A DNA stretch of 64,000 nt, taken from positions 1,054,001 to 1,118,000 of the forward strand of contig CAVPSV010000004.1 of NCBI GenBank assembly GCA_963708625.1. Direction: 5' to 3'. The DNA is from DASXIF01 sp036498145 (GTDB lineage Bacteria; Actinomycetota; Actinomycetes; Mycobacteriales; Jatrophihabitantaceae). The translations under genes and the position numbers were made by a program. Below, piece by piece: positions 8,462 to 17,561 of this stretch. Positions within the stretch are counted from its first letter, which is position 1. Every line of letters starts with the position of its first letter. The notes beneath the pieces were generated by a model, which had not been told where the DNA came from, searched no databases, and saw only the letters and a list, made by a program, of their open reading frames with translations.

Positions 8462-8616
8462 TTCGGTGCGAGGATCTGCCGGTGAGCGTGCGCGGTCGGC
8501 CGCCAGCTCAGTTCGGTGTCCAGGACGTTGGCGTCGATCCTGCGACGAGCCATCTGGGCGCGCATCGCTTCGGCGTCAGCATCGGCCTGGTCGGTGTTCT
8601 GGGGCTGCGTGGTCAG
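8462..8616 (-). pseudogene. ICE transfer-series gene truncated by IS110
   Basis: Downstream of the DUF4913 gene the same 4-base stop/start overlap pattern continues: a CTG codon at 8616 overlaps the TGA of the previous gene. The frame encodes about 51 residues (TTQPQNTDQADADAEAM, then RRRIDANVLDTEL) before running into the left end of IS110 copy B. The IS supplies an unrelated tail to a stop at 8359. If CTG is not used, ATG 8565 is in frame. The missing remainder was not found left of copy A. The family cannot be told from this fragment. Confidence 0.5.
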
Positions 8617-9188
8617 GCTCCGTTCGATCCGTCGTTGTAGAGGACGCCGAGGACCGCGGCCGACCCGAGGGTGTGGCTCAGCGCATCGAATCGGGTGGTC
8701 TCTGACTCGTCGCGCAGCACGTCACCGGCACCGTCCTGGGGGTCGGTGACGGACGCTGCGAGGTGGTCGAGTGCGTCAGGTAGGCGCGTGCGGCGGCCCC
8801 GCGGGATATAGCCGGCGTGGGATTCGTTGCGTCGGCACGCCTCCAGCGGTGAGCGTTCCTCGCGCAGGTCGGTCAGGATCGGTCGGAGGAACTGGACGTG
8901 CCAGCCGGCCCGGGCGGTCTCGGCCGGCGGCGGCCCGGTGTCCTTGCCCTTGCGAGGCAGGCTATAGACGGCCAGCCACGCGTCCCACAGCGCGGCGAGG
9001 GTGTGTACGACACCCTCGTGTTCGGCCCAGCAGACGGGCAGGGCCAGCTCGTAGGCGTCGTCGAGCCAGTCCACCCACGCCGCGAAATCGGCCCAACTGA
9101 TCCCGGTCGGCGCCCGTGCAGGCTGCCGATCGGTGGGCACCCACTTCGACGGTTCGAGGGACGGCAACGTCGGCTGCGAGATTGTCAC
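8613..9188 (-). CDS. DUF4913-type ICE protein
   Basis: This 191-aa protein starts at GTG 9188, which overlaps the stop of the TraG-like gene (GTGA), so the two are translationally coupled. The region around ISWADFAAWVDWLDDAYEL and the following LPVCWAEHEG matches the pattern I associate with DUF4913 proteins, common beside conjugation genes on actinobacterial mobile elements. The C-terminal third is acidic and charged. No catalytic motif is visible. A role in DNA transfer is inferred from position only. Confidence 0.6.
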   Translation of the reverse strand: MTISQPTLPSLEPSKWVPTDRQPARAPTGISWADFAAWVDWLDDAYELALPVCWAEHEGVVHTLAALWDAWLAVYSLPRKGKDTGPPPAETARAGWHVQFLRPILTDLREERSPLEACRRNESHAGYIPRGRRTRLPDALDHLAASVTDPQDGAGDVLRDESETTRFDALSHTLGSAAVLGVLYNDGSNGA

Positions 9189-10870
9189 CGGATGCTCCGC
9201 GTGGTGAGCGGTACGCGGCCCGACTCGGTCGCTGCGACGGGCTGGTCCCGCGCGGCGGCGAGATCGGTGGGTCGATGCCCGAACGGTGCTGGGGTTCGGT
9301 CGAAACGGATGTCGCGGATACCGCAGCGGAACATGTGCAGGGCGGTGCCGATGACTAGGGCGTGGTTGCGGCGCAGGACCCGGATGGCTCGTTGCGGCAT
9401 GATCGGCACGTTGCGGTGGGCGCCGCGGTGGCGTACGTCGCGTTGGCCGGCAAGTTGCTCGAGTTCGGCCAGGTAGTCGCCGTCGGACATGCCTCGCAGG
9501 TACAGCTTCCAGCTGGTGTTCTCCAAGATGGCGGTGGTCTTGTCCTGGCCCCACTTCATTCGCAGCAGCGATCGACCCTGGGCGGCCCAGCGGATCGAGA
9601 TCCCACGGCCACCGGAGTCGGCGAGCATCTGCGGGAACGTCGGCATGGTGGCTACGCCGGTGAGCTCGTCGATGGTGACGGTCAGCGGCGGCTCGTGGCG
9701 TTGGGCCGGGAAACCGAGGGCGAGGTCCTGCGCGCGGGTCATGAGTTCGTCGAGGAACGCGGTGGTGTAGGCGGCGGAGTTGACCTTGCCGTCGGAGGCG
9801 AGCACGAACAGGGCGTCACTGGAGAGCAGGAATGCGTCGACGTCGAACTGGGTGCCGCTGCACGCACGGGCGACGACCTTGGGGTCGGCGAACACCTTCA
9901 ACGCGACGCCGAGCTGTTTGAAGATGTCGCCGGCGGACTCGCCGCGCATCAGCGTGGCCAGCTCGGTCCCCCACCCGGGCACCGCATGCGGGTTGTTCTT
10001 GAGTAGCTGCACGGGCTCCTCGGAGCGGACGGCGGCCCACCGTTGCACCGCGTCGAGTGTCAACCGGTGTAGGGCGGCGGCGTGGAAGTAGCAGCGCAAC
10101 ACTTGCGCGGCGGCGCCGGCGAAGAACTTGGAGTTGGTCGCATCCGATCCCGTGCCGTCGCCGACGAACCCTTCGGCGCGGGTGATGGCCACCGACGGGT
10201 CTGTGCAGCCGACCACGGGATCCCAACCCGCGCTCACCGCCGTGTAGGTGCGTGATCGCCAGGGCCGTGCCCGCGAGCGGATGGTGCGGGTGTGCTCCGA
10301 TGCTGGCAGTGTCGCGTCGATGTCGAGGATGTATACGGTGCGCCCGCGCAGCAGCCGCCAGGTGAGCTTGAGCAGGTCGGGTTTGGTCGAGGCCATGACG
10401 ACGGTGCCGGGCGAGTCGCCGATCAGGCGGGCCAGCAAGCGTCGTGTTTTTCCGCCGCGCTGCGGTGCGATGACGCCGAGTGCTTCTTCGTGGGACATGC
10501 CGAACCAGCGCGGCCACAGCGTCCCTACCCGCCCGATCCGCGCGCCCGCCTCGTGGAACCGAGTGCGCGGCAGATGTAGTGGCTGCGCCCAACCTGGGCG
10601 TGTGTAGCGGGCGGCTCGGCACAGGGCGCGCAGACCAGCGACACGAAGCACCTGATGTGCGTGCGCCAGGCCGCGTCCGTGTCGGTAGCGGTAGCGCGAC
10701 ACCAGCGAGGGAATCGCGAGCAGCGCGACGAGCAGCACGATCGCGATCACGGCCAGATGTGGCGCCCAGGTGTGCCACCAGCGGGTGATGTCGCTCCGGG
10801 CGTTGTTCAGGTGCCGCACCAGCGGAGCCCTCGTCGGCGTTGGGGTGGGCGCCGGCGTGACCCTGCTCAT
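9185..10870 (-). CDS. VirD4/TraG-type conjugative coupling ATPase
   Basis: This is a 561-aa protein from ATG 10870 (ATGA overlap with the upstream gene). After a proline/threonine-rich N-terminus there is one membrane span (about 39-59). The P-loop is APQRGGKTR (about 135-143), the Walker B region LTVTIDELTG, and the later segment WAAQGRSLLR fits a coupling-protein sensor region. Coupling proteins sit at the membrane and hand the relaxosome to the type IV channel. It closes a chain of overlapping genes whose preceding member is the VirB4-like ATPase. The N-terminus has one span rather than the two usual in VirD4, as in many Gram-positive relatives. Confidence 0.85.
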   Translation of the reverse strand: MSRVTPAPTPTPTRAPLVRHLNNARSDITRWWHTWAPHLAVIAIVLLVALLAIPSLVSRYRYRHGRGLAHAHQVLRVAGLRALCRAARYTRPGWAQPLHLPRTRFHEAGARIGRVGTLWPRWFGMSHEEALGVIAPQRGGKTRRLLARLIGDSPGTVVMASTKPDLLKLTWRLLRGRTVYILDIDATLPASEHTRTIRSRARPWRSRTYTAVSAGWDPVVGCTDPSVAITRAEGFVGDGTGSDATNSKFFAGAAAQVLRCYFHAAALHRLTLDAVQRWAAVRSEEPVQLLKNNPHAVPGWGTELATLMRGESAGDIFKQLGVALKVFADPKVVARACSGTQFDVDAFLLSSDALFVLASDGKVNSAAYTTAFLDELMTRAQDLALGFPAQRHEPPLTVTIDELTGVATMPTFPQMLADSGGRGISIRWAAQGRSLLRMKWGQDKTTAILENTSWKLYLRGMSDGDYLAELEQLAGQRDVRHRGAHRNVPIMPQRAIRVLRRNHALVIGTALHMFRCGIRDIRFDRTPAPFGHRPTDLAAARDQPVAATESGRVPLTTRSIR

Positions 10871-12494
10871 CGCACGCTCTGTGCGTTGATCCGGTCCGCC
10901 CACGCGGCGTTGGTGTCCTGCCCACCCCACTGGTCCTCGACGGAGGACAGCACGATATCGACGGGGATGCCAGGGTCATCAGCCGAGGCCTTGATCAAGA
11001 ACTTGCCGGCGCCGGGCGGGATCACTCGTCGGCCGGCGGCGTCGCGCTCGCCGTCGACGGCGTCGCTGCCGGCCTGGCGCATCGACCACCAGGAGCGGAC
11101 CATGCCGCGTTCCTTGTCTGTGAAAGTGACCACCCTCGACAGCGCCGCGAGCTCACCGGAGGGGACGGCGCCGATCACGATCACCCCGGCGCGTTCCTCG
11201 ATGCCTTCGACCTCGCCGCTTCGGCCTGAAGACAGGTCGCGGATCGAGTGGGTGATCATGATCTGTCCGACGCCTTGGCTGCGGTTGAGGCGAGTGAGCT
11301 CGTTGACGCGGTCACCCATCGTCGGGCCGAGGTTGAGGACCCGCCACAGCTCGTCGAGGACCAGGCAGTACAGCGGTTTCGGTGCAGGCCGGCCGCGGCG
11401 AGGGCTTGGTCGGCCTCGACCTGTCCGTAGGTCTCCGACCAGGCCGAGACCATCACCGCGGCGAGGAACCGTGGGTCACCGGCCTTGATCGCCGAGGTGT
11501 CGATGTTCACCGCGGCCGGTCGGTCATTGGTGCGCTGGACTCGGCGGGAGAACACATCGCCGTACTGGCCGTTGAGCAGTGCGCGCAGCGAGCGGCGCAG
11601 CGGCTTGGTCAGCCGCTCGTACTCCTCGTGGTTCGCAGTGAGCAGGACCTCGCGCAGTTCGGTTGGGGCCTGGCCGATGACGTCCTCGACGTCGGCGATC
11701 AACGGCTCCTGCCCGTCGACGGCGAGCATCCGGTCATAGAGCAGCCGCAGCGCCACGGTGAGCGCTGATTCTTCGTAGTCGGCGACCCGGCTGCCTCGGC
11801 TGATCTCCAGCAGCGTGGACAGGCAGACGGTGGCGCGTCCGATCGCGTCCGCGACGAGGGCGGCGCCTTCGGAGCCGCCGATGCGCAGGCTGACGGCGGC
11901 CATGCCGCCGGGGTCGCACGGGTTGACCGCGGCGTCTCCGCCGGTGCGTAGGACGGTGCGGATCACGCCGGTGAGTTGCTGGGTCAGGCTGGTGTAGTCG
12001 GGTTTCGTGTCGCCGGGGATGAGGATGCGGTAGCCGGCGGCGGCGACGCCGAGCAGGATCCGCGATACCAGTGTCGACTTGCCAGTGCCTGGTTTGCCGA
12101 TCATGAGCATGGATGGGTTGCCGATCAGTTTGGCCAGGAACCAGCTGATGTGGTCGAAGCACACCGAGGCGCGTGACTCGACGTGGCGCCCGATCGGCGT
12201 GCCGACCCTGGGCGGGGGGCCGGGTGTGCGCCACGGGAACAGTCCGCACACCTGGACGGTGGTTCCCCGCCAGGACAGCGGTACGGGCACGTAGGCGGGT
12301 TTGCCGCCGCCGGCGCCGGACACGCCTCGTGCCCCGAGCCGGCGGCTTCGTCGGGTCGTGACGGTCTCGCCGGAGTGCCGACGGCTCGGTGCCTCGGTGC
12401 GCTGAGCGCCGCTTCGACGGCGAGTCGCGAGCACCCCCGCGCCGATCCCGGCGAACACGAGCAGAAACACCAGCGCGCTCAGCAGCTTCAACAT
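10867..12494 (-). pseudogene. VirB4/TraC-like conjugation ATPase, frameshifted
   Basis: ATG 12494 has a good site (AGAAGGGA) and starts a membrane-anchored ATPase. It has one N-terminal span (about 4-22), an Arg-rich linker, and a Walker A motif GKPGTGKST (about 133-141) followed by GDTKPDYTSL. The frame breaks at about 11380, after LAAAGLH. The next frame continues directly with LYCLVLDELWRVL, which is the Walker B motif, then GPTMGDRVNEL and an HSIRD motif to the stop at 10867. One missing C in CACCGAAACC explains it. As written, the product lacks Walker B and could not hydrolyse ATP. The intact length would be about 542 aa. Confidence 0.8.
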
Positions 12495-12513
12495 GCGGGT
12501 AGTCCCTTCTGGC

Positions 12514-14091
12514 TCACACGTGCTCGCGCAACGCGGGCAGCACGACGGAGACGTCTTGCAGCGACAGGCCGATGCCCAGCGCCGCGGCGAACGCGGCGGC
12601 TTGGCCCCCGCGCACCGGGGAGAGCCGGAACTTGCTTGACTTGCCGGCTCGCTCGATCGCCGCACACGCGCGGTCGAAGTTCTCGAGCTGCTCGGCCGAC
12701 GGGATCGAGCGGTGAGCGGTGCCGTCGGCGTCGCCCAGGCCGGTTACGGTGGCCAGCGTTGTCACCGTCACCAGGACTGAGAACGTGGTGACACCGGCGC
12801 CGCGCGCTTCTTCTTCGGTCGCCTGACGGGCCGCCTTGAGATCGGCGTTGTCGTGGGCGTGGGCCAGGTCGCGGCGCCCGACTCGGTTGATCGAGGCCTT
12901 CAAATCACGGTCGACGACGGTGGCGGTCTGCCCCGAGTCGACCGGCCGGTAGAGCATCGTGACGCGCTTGCGTGGCGCAGCCGGCACCGGTCCTGCCAGG
13001 CGAGTGAATAGGTCGTCGAACACGAGCCCGCGGGGCACCTCGAGTGCTTCCCACGTCTTGGACCGGCCCGAGTCGTGGGCGTAGCTCAGCGCGGCTTCCT
13101 CGCACCACGACGGGCCGCAGTCCTCCCACGCGATGACCGGCGTATGGCCAGTGGCGTCAAGCTCGGCGTTGCCGCCGGCGACCTCCGGGTCGTAGGCCTC
13201 CCGCACCCGCCGCGCCAGGCCAGCGACAGTCAGCGGGTCGACCCGCCTCAGCCCGGCGGCCACGAGCGCGTCGCTGAGCCCCGGCAGCCGGCGACCGATC
13301 TCCTCCGCAGCGCTCTGCGCGTCGTCACCCTTCACCCCGAGCGCCGAGCCGGTGAACGTGATCGACACCCAGCCGATCGTCGCGGTCATGTTCAGCGGCA
13401 GCTCCTTCGCCGACGCCCGCAGCGCCGCGGCAGCGAACTCCGGCACGTCCGGCGCGATCAACCGTTCGGCGTGGGCGCGCAGCAGCGCACCGTCGTCGAA
13501 GGTGGTCTCTACCGTGGCGCTCGCCTGGGCGACGCCGCCCTCCTGGCCCAGGACCGCGAGGAACCCTCCCCAGGCCGACACCCAGTCATCGACGGTGCTC
13601 TGGTCGACCAGCGCGCCGCCCTGCGGTGACACCGCGAACACCACAGCCCACTGACCGGCCCGCTCGAAGTGGATCAACCCGAACAGGCGCCCGGCGCCGT
13701 CACGGGCCGCGTACACCTTCACCTTCGCCAGCAGCCCCGGCAGCGAACGTGTGCCGCCCGGGGTAACCCCGGCGAGCCCAGAACGGTAGATGTGTTCCTT
13801 GCGGCGCACCGTACGGCGCCAGCGGCGCCGGGCGACCCATACCGCGTACGCGGTGCGACCGCGCATCGGAATCACTGCCGGTGCGGCAGCAATCACCATC
13901 AGCACAAACAAGCCAGCGGCCAGCAGCGGGTTGCCTAACGCCATCGCCACCAACAGACACACGATCACCGACACGAGGAGTGCCGCCGAGGGCAGCAGCT
14001 TCAACGGCCCCACGCCAGGCGAAGGCGGCCGGCGCCAGCCACCGTAGGTAAGACGCTTCGGCGCGCTCGTCGAAGTCACTTGCTCGGACAC
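12514..14091 (-). CDS. SCO6880-family conjugation protein
   Basis: This 525-aa protein has two adjacent N-terminal membrane spans (about 28-75) joined by a short turn, and then a long soluble region, as in the SCO6880 family found in actinobacterial conjugation loci. The two-span head resembles PrgI/VirB3-type proteins. The soluble part (WAVVFAVSPQGGALVDQ, RLPGLSDALVAAG) has no P-loop. The gene lies 19 bp before the VirB4-like ATPase, as VirB3 and VirB4 commonly pair. Assignment to the transfer channel is by family and context. Confidence 0.75.
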   Translation of the reverse strand: MSEQVTSTSAPKRLTYGGWRRPPSPGVGPLKLLPSAALLVSVIVCLLVAMALGNPLLAAGLFVLMVIAAAPAVIPMRGRTAYAVWVARRRWRRTVRRKEHIYRSGLAGVTPGGTRSLPGLLAKVKVYAARDGAGRLFGLIHFERAGQWAVVFAVSPQGGALVDQSTVDDWVSAWGGFLAVLGQEGGVAQASATVETTFDDGALLRAHAERLIAPDVPEFAAAALRASAKELPLNMTATIGWVSITFTGSALGVKGDDAQSAAEEIGRRLPGLSDALVAAGLRRVDPLTVAGLARRVREAYDPEVAGGNAELDATGHTPVIAWEDCGPSWCEEAALSYAHDSGRSKTWEALEVPRGLVFDDLFTRLAGPVPAAPRKRVTMLYRPVDSGQTATVVDRDLKASINRVGRRDLAHAHDNADLKAARQATEEEARGAGVTTFSVLVTVTTLATVTGLGDADGTAHRSIPSAEQLENFDRACAAIERAGKSSKFRLSPVRGGQAAAFAAALGIGLSLQDVSVVLPALREHV

Positions 14092-14094
14092 GGG

Positions 14095-15222
14095 TTACTC
14101 CTCACCGATCGCGGACTGTGCCGCCGCCTTGGCCGCTGCGTGCACTTGCTGCGCTGCCTGGATCCCGTAGTGAGCCGCCATCCCTGCAGGACCGCCGGCG
14201 GCCGCGACAGCCCCGGTCGGCGCCGCGGCCGCCGCGCCTCCGCCCGCCCCGCCACCGGCGCCGACCAAGCCCGGGGTCTGCGTCATCGGGGTCTGGCCGC
14301 CCTTGCCGCCGCCCCATACGGCTGCCCCCGTCGCAGCGACGGCTCCTGCGGCGGCCGCGCCGGCACCGCCGCGTCCGCCGCCCATCCGTGCCGCGGCCGG
14401 AACGATTAACCGCATCAGCGCCGGCAGCGCGAGGATCGAGACGATGATCAGCGTGAACCCGGAAATCACTCCGGTCAGCGAGTCTCCGTTGCCGATCATG
14501 TAGAAGCCGGCCGCGTAGATGATCGCCGCGGCGGGCTTGTAGAGGATGAACGCAGCGCACCAGCCGCACATCTTCTTGAACCACTCGTAACCGGTGTCGG
14601 TGACCGACGCCGCGGCAGAAACGGGCAACATCCCCACCACTACGGCGAGCAGCCCGCCACGCACCAACAACAGACCGAACTGACACAGCGAGGAGATCAA
14701 CCCCAGCAACGCCAGAATGAAAATCAGCCCGGAGCCAACCGAGCCACCAATCGTGGCGATCGCGCCCAGCCGTTCACCGATCGACTGACCGTTGAAGCCC
14801 TGCGTCAGAATCCACTTCGACAAGGAATCCATCGCAGTCACCAGCAACCCGGCGATCGTGGCCGCTCCCCCGCCGACGACAGCGATCAGCACCAGTCCGC
14901 GCATGATCGCCCGCGGCCCGTCAGTGTCATGAGCCCGCCACCACAGCCGCGCACCGCCGATGATCAGGCCGATCACTGCGGCGAATGCCGCCAGGGGCAG
15001 GGTGACCTCGTTGACGAGCTTGACCGCCGAGTCCTGCGACGTGAGATCCGGAGACGGCGCGTTGATCCAGAACGTCGTCAACGCCTTCATCACGTCAGCG
15101 AGGCCCTTCTCGAATTGGCCCACGACGTAGTCCCACGCTCCGCCGGCCACGTCGCTGGCCGCGCCACCGACGACATCGCCGACACAGCCGCCCCAGCTGG
15201 TCGGGTTGATCGAGCACATCAA
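14095..15222 (-). CDS. TrbL/VirB6-like polytopic conjugation channel protein
   Basis: This 375-aa protein has about six membrane segments (for example around 75-95, 105-130, 150-200, 215-235 and 250-275). A glycine/alanine-rich cytoplasmic tail follows (repeated GGGAGG and AAAAPTGAV). The order is that of TrbL/VirB6-type inner-membrane channel subunits. Its start overlaps the stop of the VirB8-like gene (ATGA). Short cysteine-containing segments near the N-terminus may be extracytoplasmic. Confidence 0.75.
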   Translation of the reverse strand: MMCSINPTSWGGCVGDVVGGAASDVAGGAWDYVVGQFEKGLADVMKALTTFWINAPSPDLTSQDSAVKLVNEVTLPLAAFAAVIGLIIGGARLWWRAHDTDGPRAIMRGLVLIAVVGGGAATIAGLLVTAMDSLSKWILTQGFNGQSIGERLGAIATIGGSVGSGLIFILALLGLISSLCQFGLLLVRGGLLAVVVGMLPVSAAASVTDTGYEWFKKMCGWCAAFILYKPAAAIIYAAGFYMIGNGDSLTGVISGFTLIIVSILALPALMRLIVPAAARMGGGRGGAGAAAAGAVAATGAAVWGGGKGGQTPMTQTPGLVGAGGGAGGGAAAAAPTGAVAAAGGPAGMAAHYGIQAAQQVHAAAKAAAQSAIGEE

Positions 15223-15968
15223 GCACCGGCCCAGGCGACGAGTCCGGAAAGTGAGCTGATTGAAGCCGTCGGCCCGAGAGGGTTGCCACTCCCACCGAGG
15301 TTGGTGGGACTGAGCAGCCAGCTACTGGCGGTCCAGTGCAAGGTGGTGGTGACTTCGACCATCGAGGCTGTCTGCTCGAAGCGGATAGCGATCGTGATCA
15401 CGGCCTGATCACTGGTGTAGGAGACGTAGGCGTAACCAACGATCTGGAGTGGCTGCGGCGCAGAATCCGGCGTCTGGCAGGAGGCCTTGGCGGTCGCGGT
15501 CGCCGGGTTGTTCACTCCGAACGCGGCGTCCGCCTCCGCGGCACAGTCCGTCTTACTCGCGGACGCTGCGGCCGAGCGGGCGATGAAATTGCCGACCGCA
15601 AGCAGTGCTCCGGTCGGTGTGTGTCCGTATCCGCTCGCTGCGACTCCGTCCACGTGTCGTGGTCCATCGGTCGGTGATGTTGGTGCTGCGTAGCCGTTGA
15701 CGAGCGCCCATGAGATCCCAGAAGGCGGAGCATCGCTCGGCACCGCCTGACTCGTGTTTGCATCCGTGGCCGCGGCGTGGGAACGAGAGGTCGCGTACTT
15801 TCCCGCCCCCGTGTTTGTGATTGGCGTCGTTGTGGTGGCGTGATGGTTCGTCGTAATCCTGTACGCGACGAACGCGGCGCACAGCAGCAGGACCGCGATC
15901 ATGCCGATGGCGGCATAGCCGGTCCAGCGTTTGCCGCCGAACCACTCGCCGTCGCTTGCCTCGCTCAT
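15219..15968 (-). CDS. VirB8/TcpC-like bitopic conjugation protein
   Basis: A short cytoplasmic head (WFGGKRW), one span (about 18-36) and a threonine/alanine-rich linker lead into an extracellular domain. That domain contains SWALVNGYAAPTSPTDGP followed by GYGHTPTGALLAVGNF. This HTPTGA... pattern is typical of a family of actinobacterial conjugation proteins with an NTF2-like fold, thought to stand in for VirB8. Two cysteines in the outer domain could pair. The gene is coupled to the TrbL-like gene downstream. Confidence 0.65.
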   Translation of the reverse strand: MSEASDGEWFGGKRWTGYAAIGMIAVLLLCAAFVAYRITTNHHATTTTPITNTGAGKYATSRSHAAATDANTSQAVPSDAPPSGISWALVNGYAAPTSPTDGPRHVDGVAASGYGHTPTGALLAVGNFIARSAAASASKTDCAAEADAAFGVNNPATATAKASCQTPDSAPQPLQIVGYAYVSYTSDQAVITIAIRFEQTASMVEVTTTLHWTASSWLLSPTNLGGSGNPLGPTASISSLSGLVAWAGA

Positions 15969-15983
15969 CGTGTCGCCCCCCCG

Positions 15984-16499
15984 TCAGATGAAGGCGCCCG
16001 TGAGGGCGGCTGCAGAGCCGACCACGGCGCAGCCGATGAGGGTCACGATCAGGCGCTCAACGTGGCCGCCGGAGTTGTAGGCGCGCCAGAGCTGCAAACC
16101 GGCGAGGATGACTCCGATGACGCAGACGCCGGCGCCAGCCCACGCGGCGCCGCTGATGATGGTCTGCAGCCCGCTCAGCCCGGGTACGGCCTGCGGTGTC
16201 GAGGTGAATAGGTTGAAGCCGAGGCTGTCGGCGGCGATGCTGCTGGCCGAGCCGATGACTACGCAGGCGGCGATGGCGTAGCCGACGCGGTTTGCGCTGC
16301 GGCCTTGATGGCCGGACTCGTGGTTGTAGACGAGCCAGACGCCCAGGCCGATCATGCCCAGCACACACATGCCGGTTGCCGTCCAGGCGGCGTAGCCCAC
16401 GACCGTCTGCAGGGTGCTGACGCCGGGGATCGCGGCTGGGTTTGAGTTGAACCCGCCGGCGCCGCCCGCTGCTGGAATCTTCATTGCGAAAGCGGTCAT
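15984..16499 (-). CDS. Duplicated pilin-like (VirB2/DUF6112-type) membrane protein
   Basis: This 171-aa protein is made of two homologous halves, each with two membrane spans. The halves begin PGVSTLQTVVGYAAW and PGLSGLQTIISGAAW. They share AAWxxxGxCVxGxI, a YN...H..R loop and a second span with IGSA or VGSA. Single-unit versions are usual next to TrbL-like genes and resemble VirB2/TrbC pilins. I chose ATG 16499, which overlaps the upstream stop (ATGA); ATG 16508 is an in-frame alternative. The fused tandem form is unusual. Confidence 0.65.
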   Translation of the reverse strand: MTAFAMKIPAAGGAGGFNSNPAAIPGVSTLQTVVGYAAWTATGMCVLGMIGLGVWLVYNHESGHQGRSANRVGYAIAACVVIGSASSIAADSLGFNLFTSTPQAVPGLSGLQTIISGAAWAGAGVCVIGVILAGLQLWRAYNSGGHVERLIVTLIGCAVVGSAAALTGAFI

Positions 16500-17032
16500 C
16501 GCGGCCATCTACCTTCTTCCGTTGCTGGGTTGCTCCGTGCCGCTGTGGCGCGGATGTCGTCGAAGACCTGTGCGAGGTCCGGGTGAAGGGGCGGCCAGGT
16601 GCAGTCGGTTCTCGCGGCCGGATGCACGAGACGCAGTGGCGCGATGTAGGGCACCTGCCACAGCTGCGGGACTGCGCCACGCAGCAGCTGCACCGTTCCG
16701 GTAACCGGCCGGGGTGCCTTGCCCGGTGATTCGGCTACCACGACCAGGCCGATCAGCCGGGGCGCCAAGTCGTGGGTGGCGGCGATCTGCTGCGCGCTCC
16801 ACAGGCCGGCGATGTGGTCGCGGCACACCAGCACGATCGGCAGATGTTCGGGTAGCTGCGGGCTGTAGTGCGCCGCGTAGGTGCGTCCGAGCTGGCGGCT
16901 GTACCGGGTGAGGGTCGCGGCGCCGGCACCGCCGTGGGCGGCGAGGAACAGCCACGATGCGTACTCGCCTCGCATGTCGAGCAGCGACGCTCCGCCTTGG
17001 CCTGGTGCGATGTCAGACGTCGACACGGACAC
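16496..17032 (-). CDS. Degenerate P-loop (ParA/MinD-like) ICE protein
   Basis: This 178-aa protein starts at GTG 17032, inside the end of the lipoprotein gene. The segment WLFLAAHGGAGAATLTR sits where a ParA/MinD P-loop would be but has no Lys-Thr pair. It is followed by a strand PIVLVCRDH and later VVVAESPGKAP. This pattern of a lost Walker lysine occurs in accessory proteins of actinobacterial transfer loci (DUF6668-type). ATP binding is doubtful. Position between cell-wall enzymes and the pilin-like gene suggests an assembly role. Confidence 0.5.
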   Translation of the reverse strand: MSVSTSDIAPGQGGASLLDMRGEYASWLFLAAHGGAGAATLTRYSRQLGRTYAAHYSPQLPEHLPIVLVCRDHIAGLWSAQQIAATHDLAPRLIGLVVVAESPGKAPRPVTGTVQLLRGAVPQLWQVPYIAPLRLVHPAARTDCTWPPLHPDLAQVFDDIRATAARSNPATEEGRWPR

Positions 17033-17561
17033 CTCCCACCAGCCAGCGCCCATCGACCGCGCCGAGGGTGAACACGACGCCCAGTTGCGTTGCCGCGCCG
17101 CGCCAGCCCCCCGAGCCGCGCGGGGTGAGGGTGAGCTCGAGATGGCGAAGAGCGATCGTCGGTGTGTCAGTCGGTTGGTCATCGGTGATCAGCTCGGCGG
17201 TCACGCTCAGGACGGCCTTGTGCGAGGCCCACGCCTGCCAGTGGGCGTCGCTGCTGCCTTGCGCTGCACGGGCGAGTTGCTGGGCGAAGGCCGGGGTGAG
17301 CAGCGCCCTGTGTCGAAGCCAGCTCGCGTTGAAGCTGGCGTCGGTGGCCGTGTCTGCGCCAAACAGAATCGTCGCCGCGTGCAGCGCCGCGTTGCTGGGC
17401 GATCCGCTCGGGGTGCTCGTCGAGCTGGTTGCTCGGAAGGCGGTCGCTATCGGTGGAGTCGTGGACGTCGTCGCCGCGGTGGTGTGAGCGTCGGCGCACC
17501 CGGCAGACAGGCAAAGCATGACGGCGAGCGCCGTGGCGACTCGGGCGCGTTTCGGGTTCAT
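17013..17561 (-). CDS. Lipoprotein of the transfer operon
   Basis: From ATG 17561 (ATGA overlap with the NlpC/P60 gene) the N-terminus MNPKRARVATALAVML leads to a lipobox LSAGC with cysteine near residue 22. The mature part has a Ser/Thr-rich linker and then a roughly 120-residue folded domain ending in VVFTLGAVDGRWLVGGVRV. That ending resembles NTF2-like or mce-associated domains. It is likely an envelope component of the transfer apparatus. The exact family is not recognised. Confidence 0.65.
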   Translation of the reverse strand: MNPKRARVATALAVMLCLSAGCADAHTTAATTSTTPPIATAFRATSSTSTPSGSPSNAALHAATILFGADTATDASFNASWLRHRALLTPAFAQQLARAAQGSSDAHWQAWASHKAVLSVTAELITDDQPTDTPTIALRHLELTLTPRGSGGWRGAATQLGVVFTLGAVDGRWLVGGVRVDV

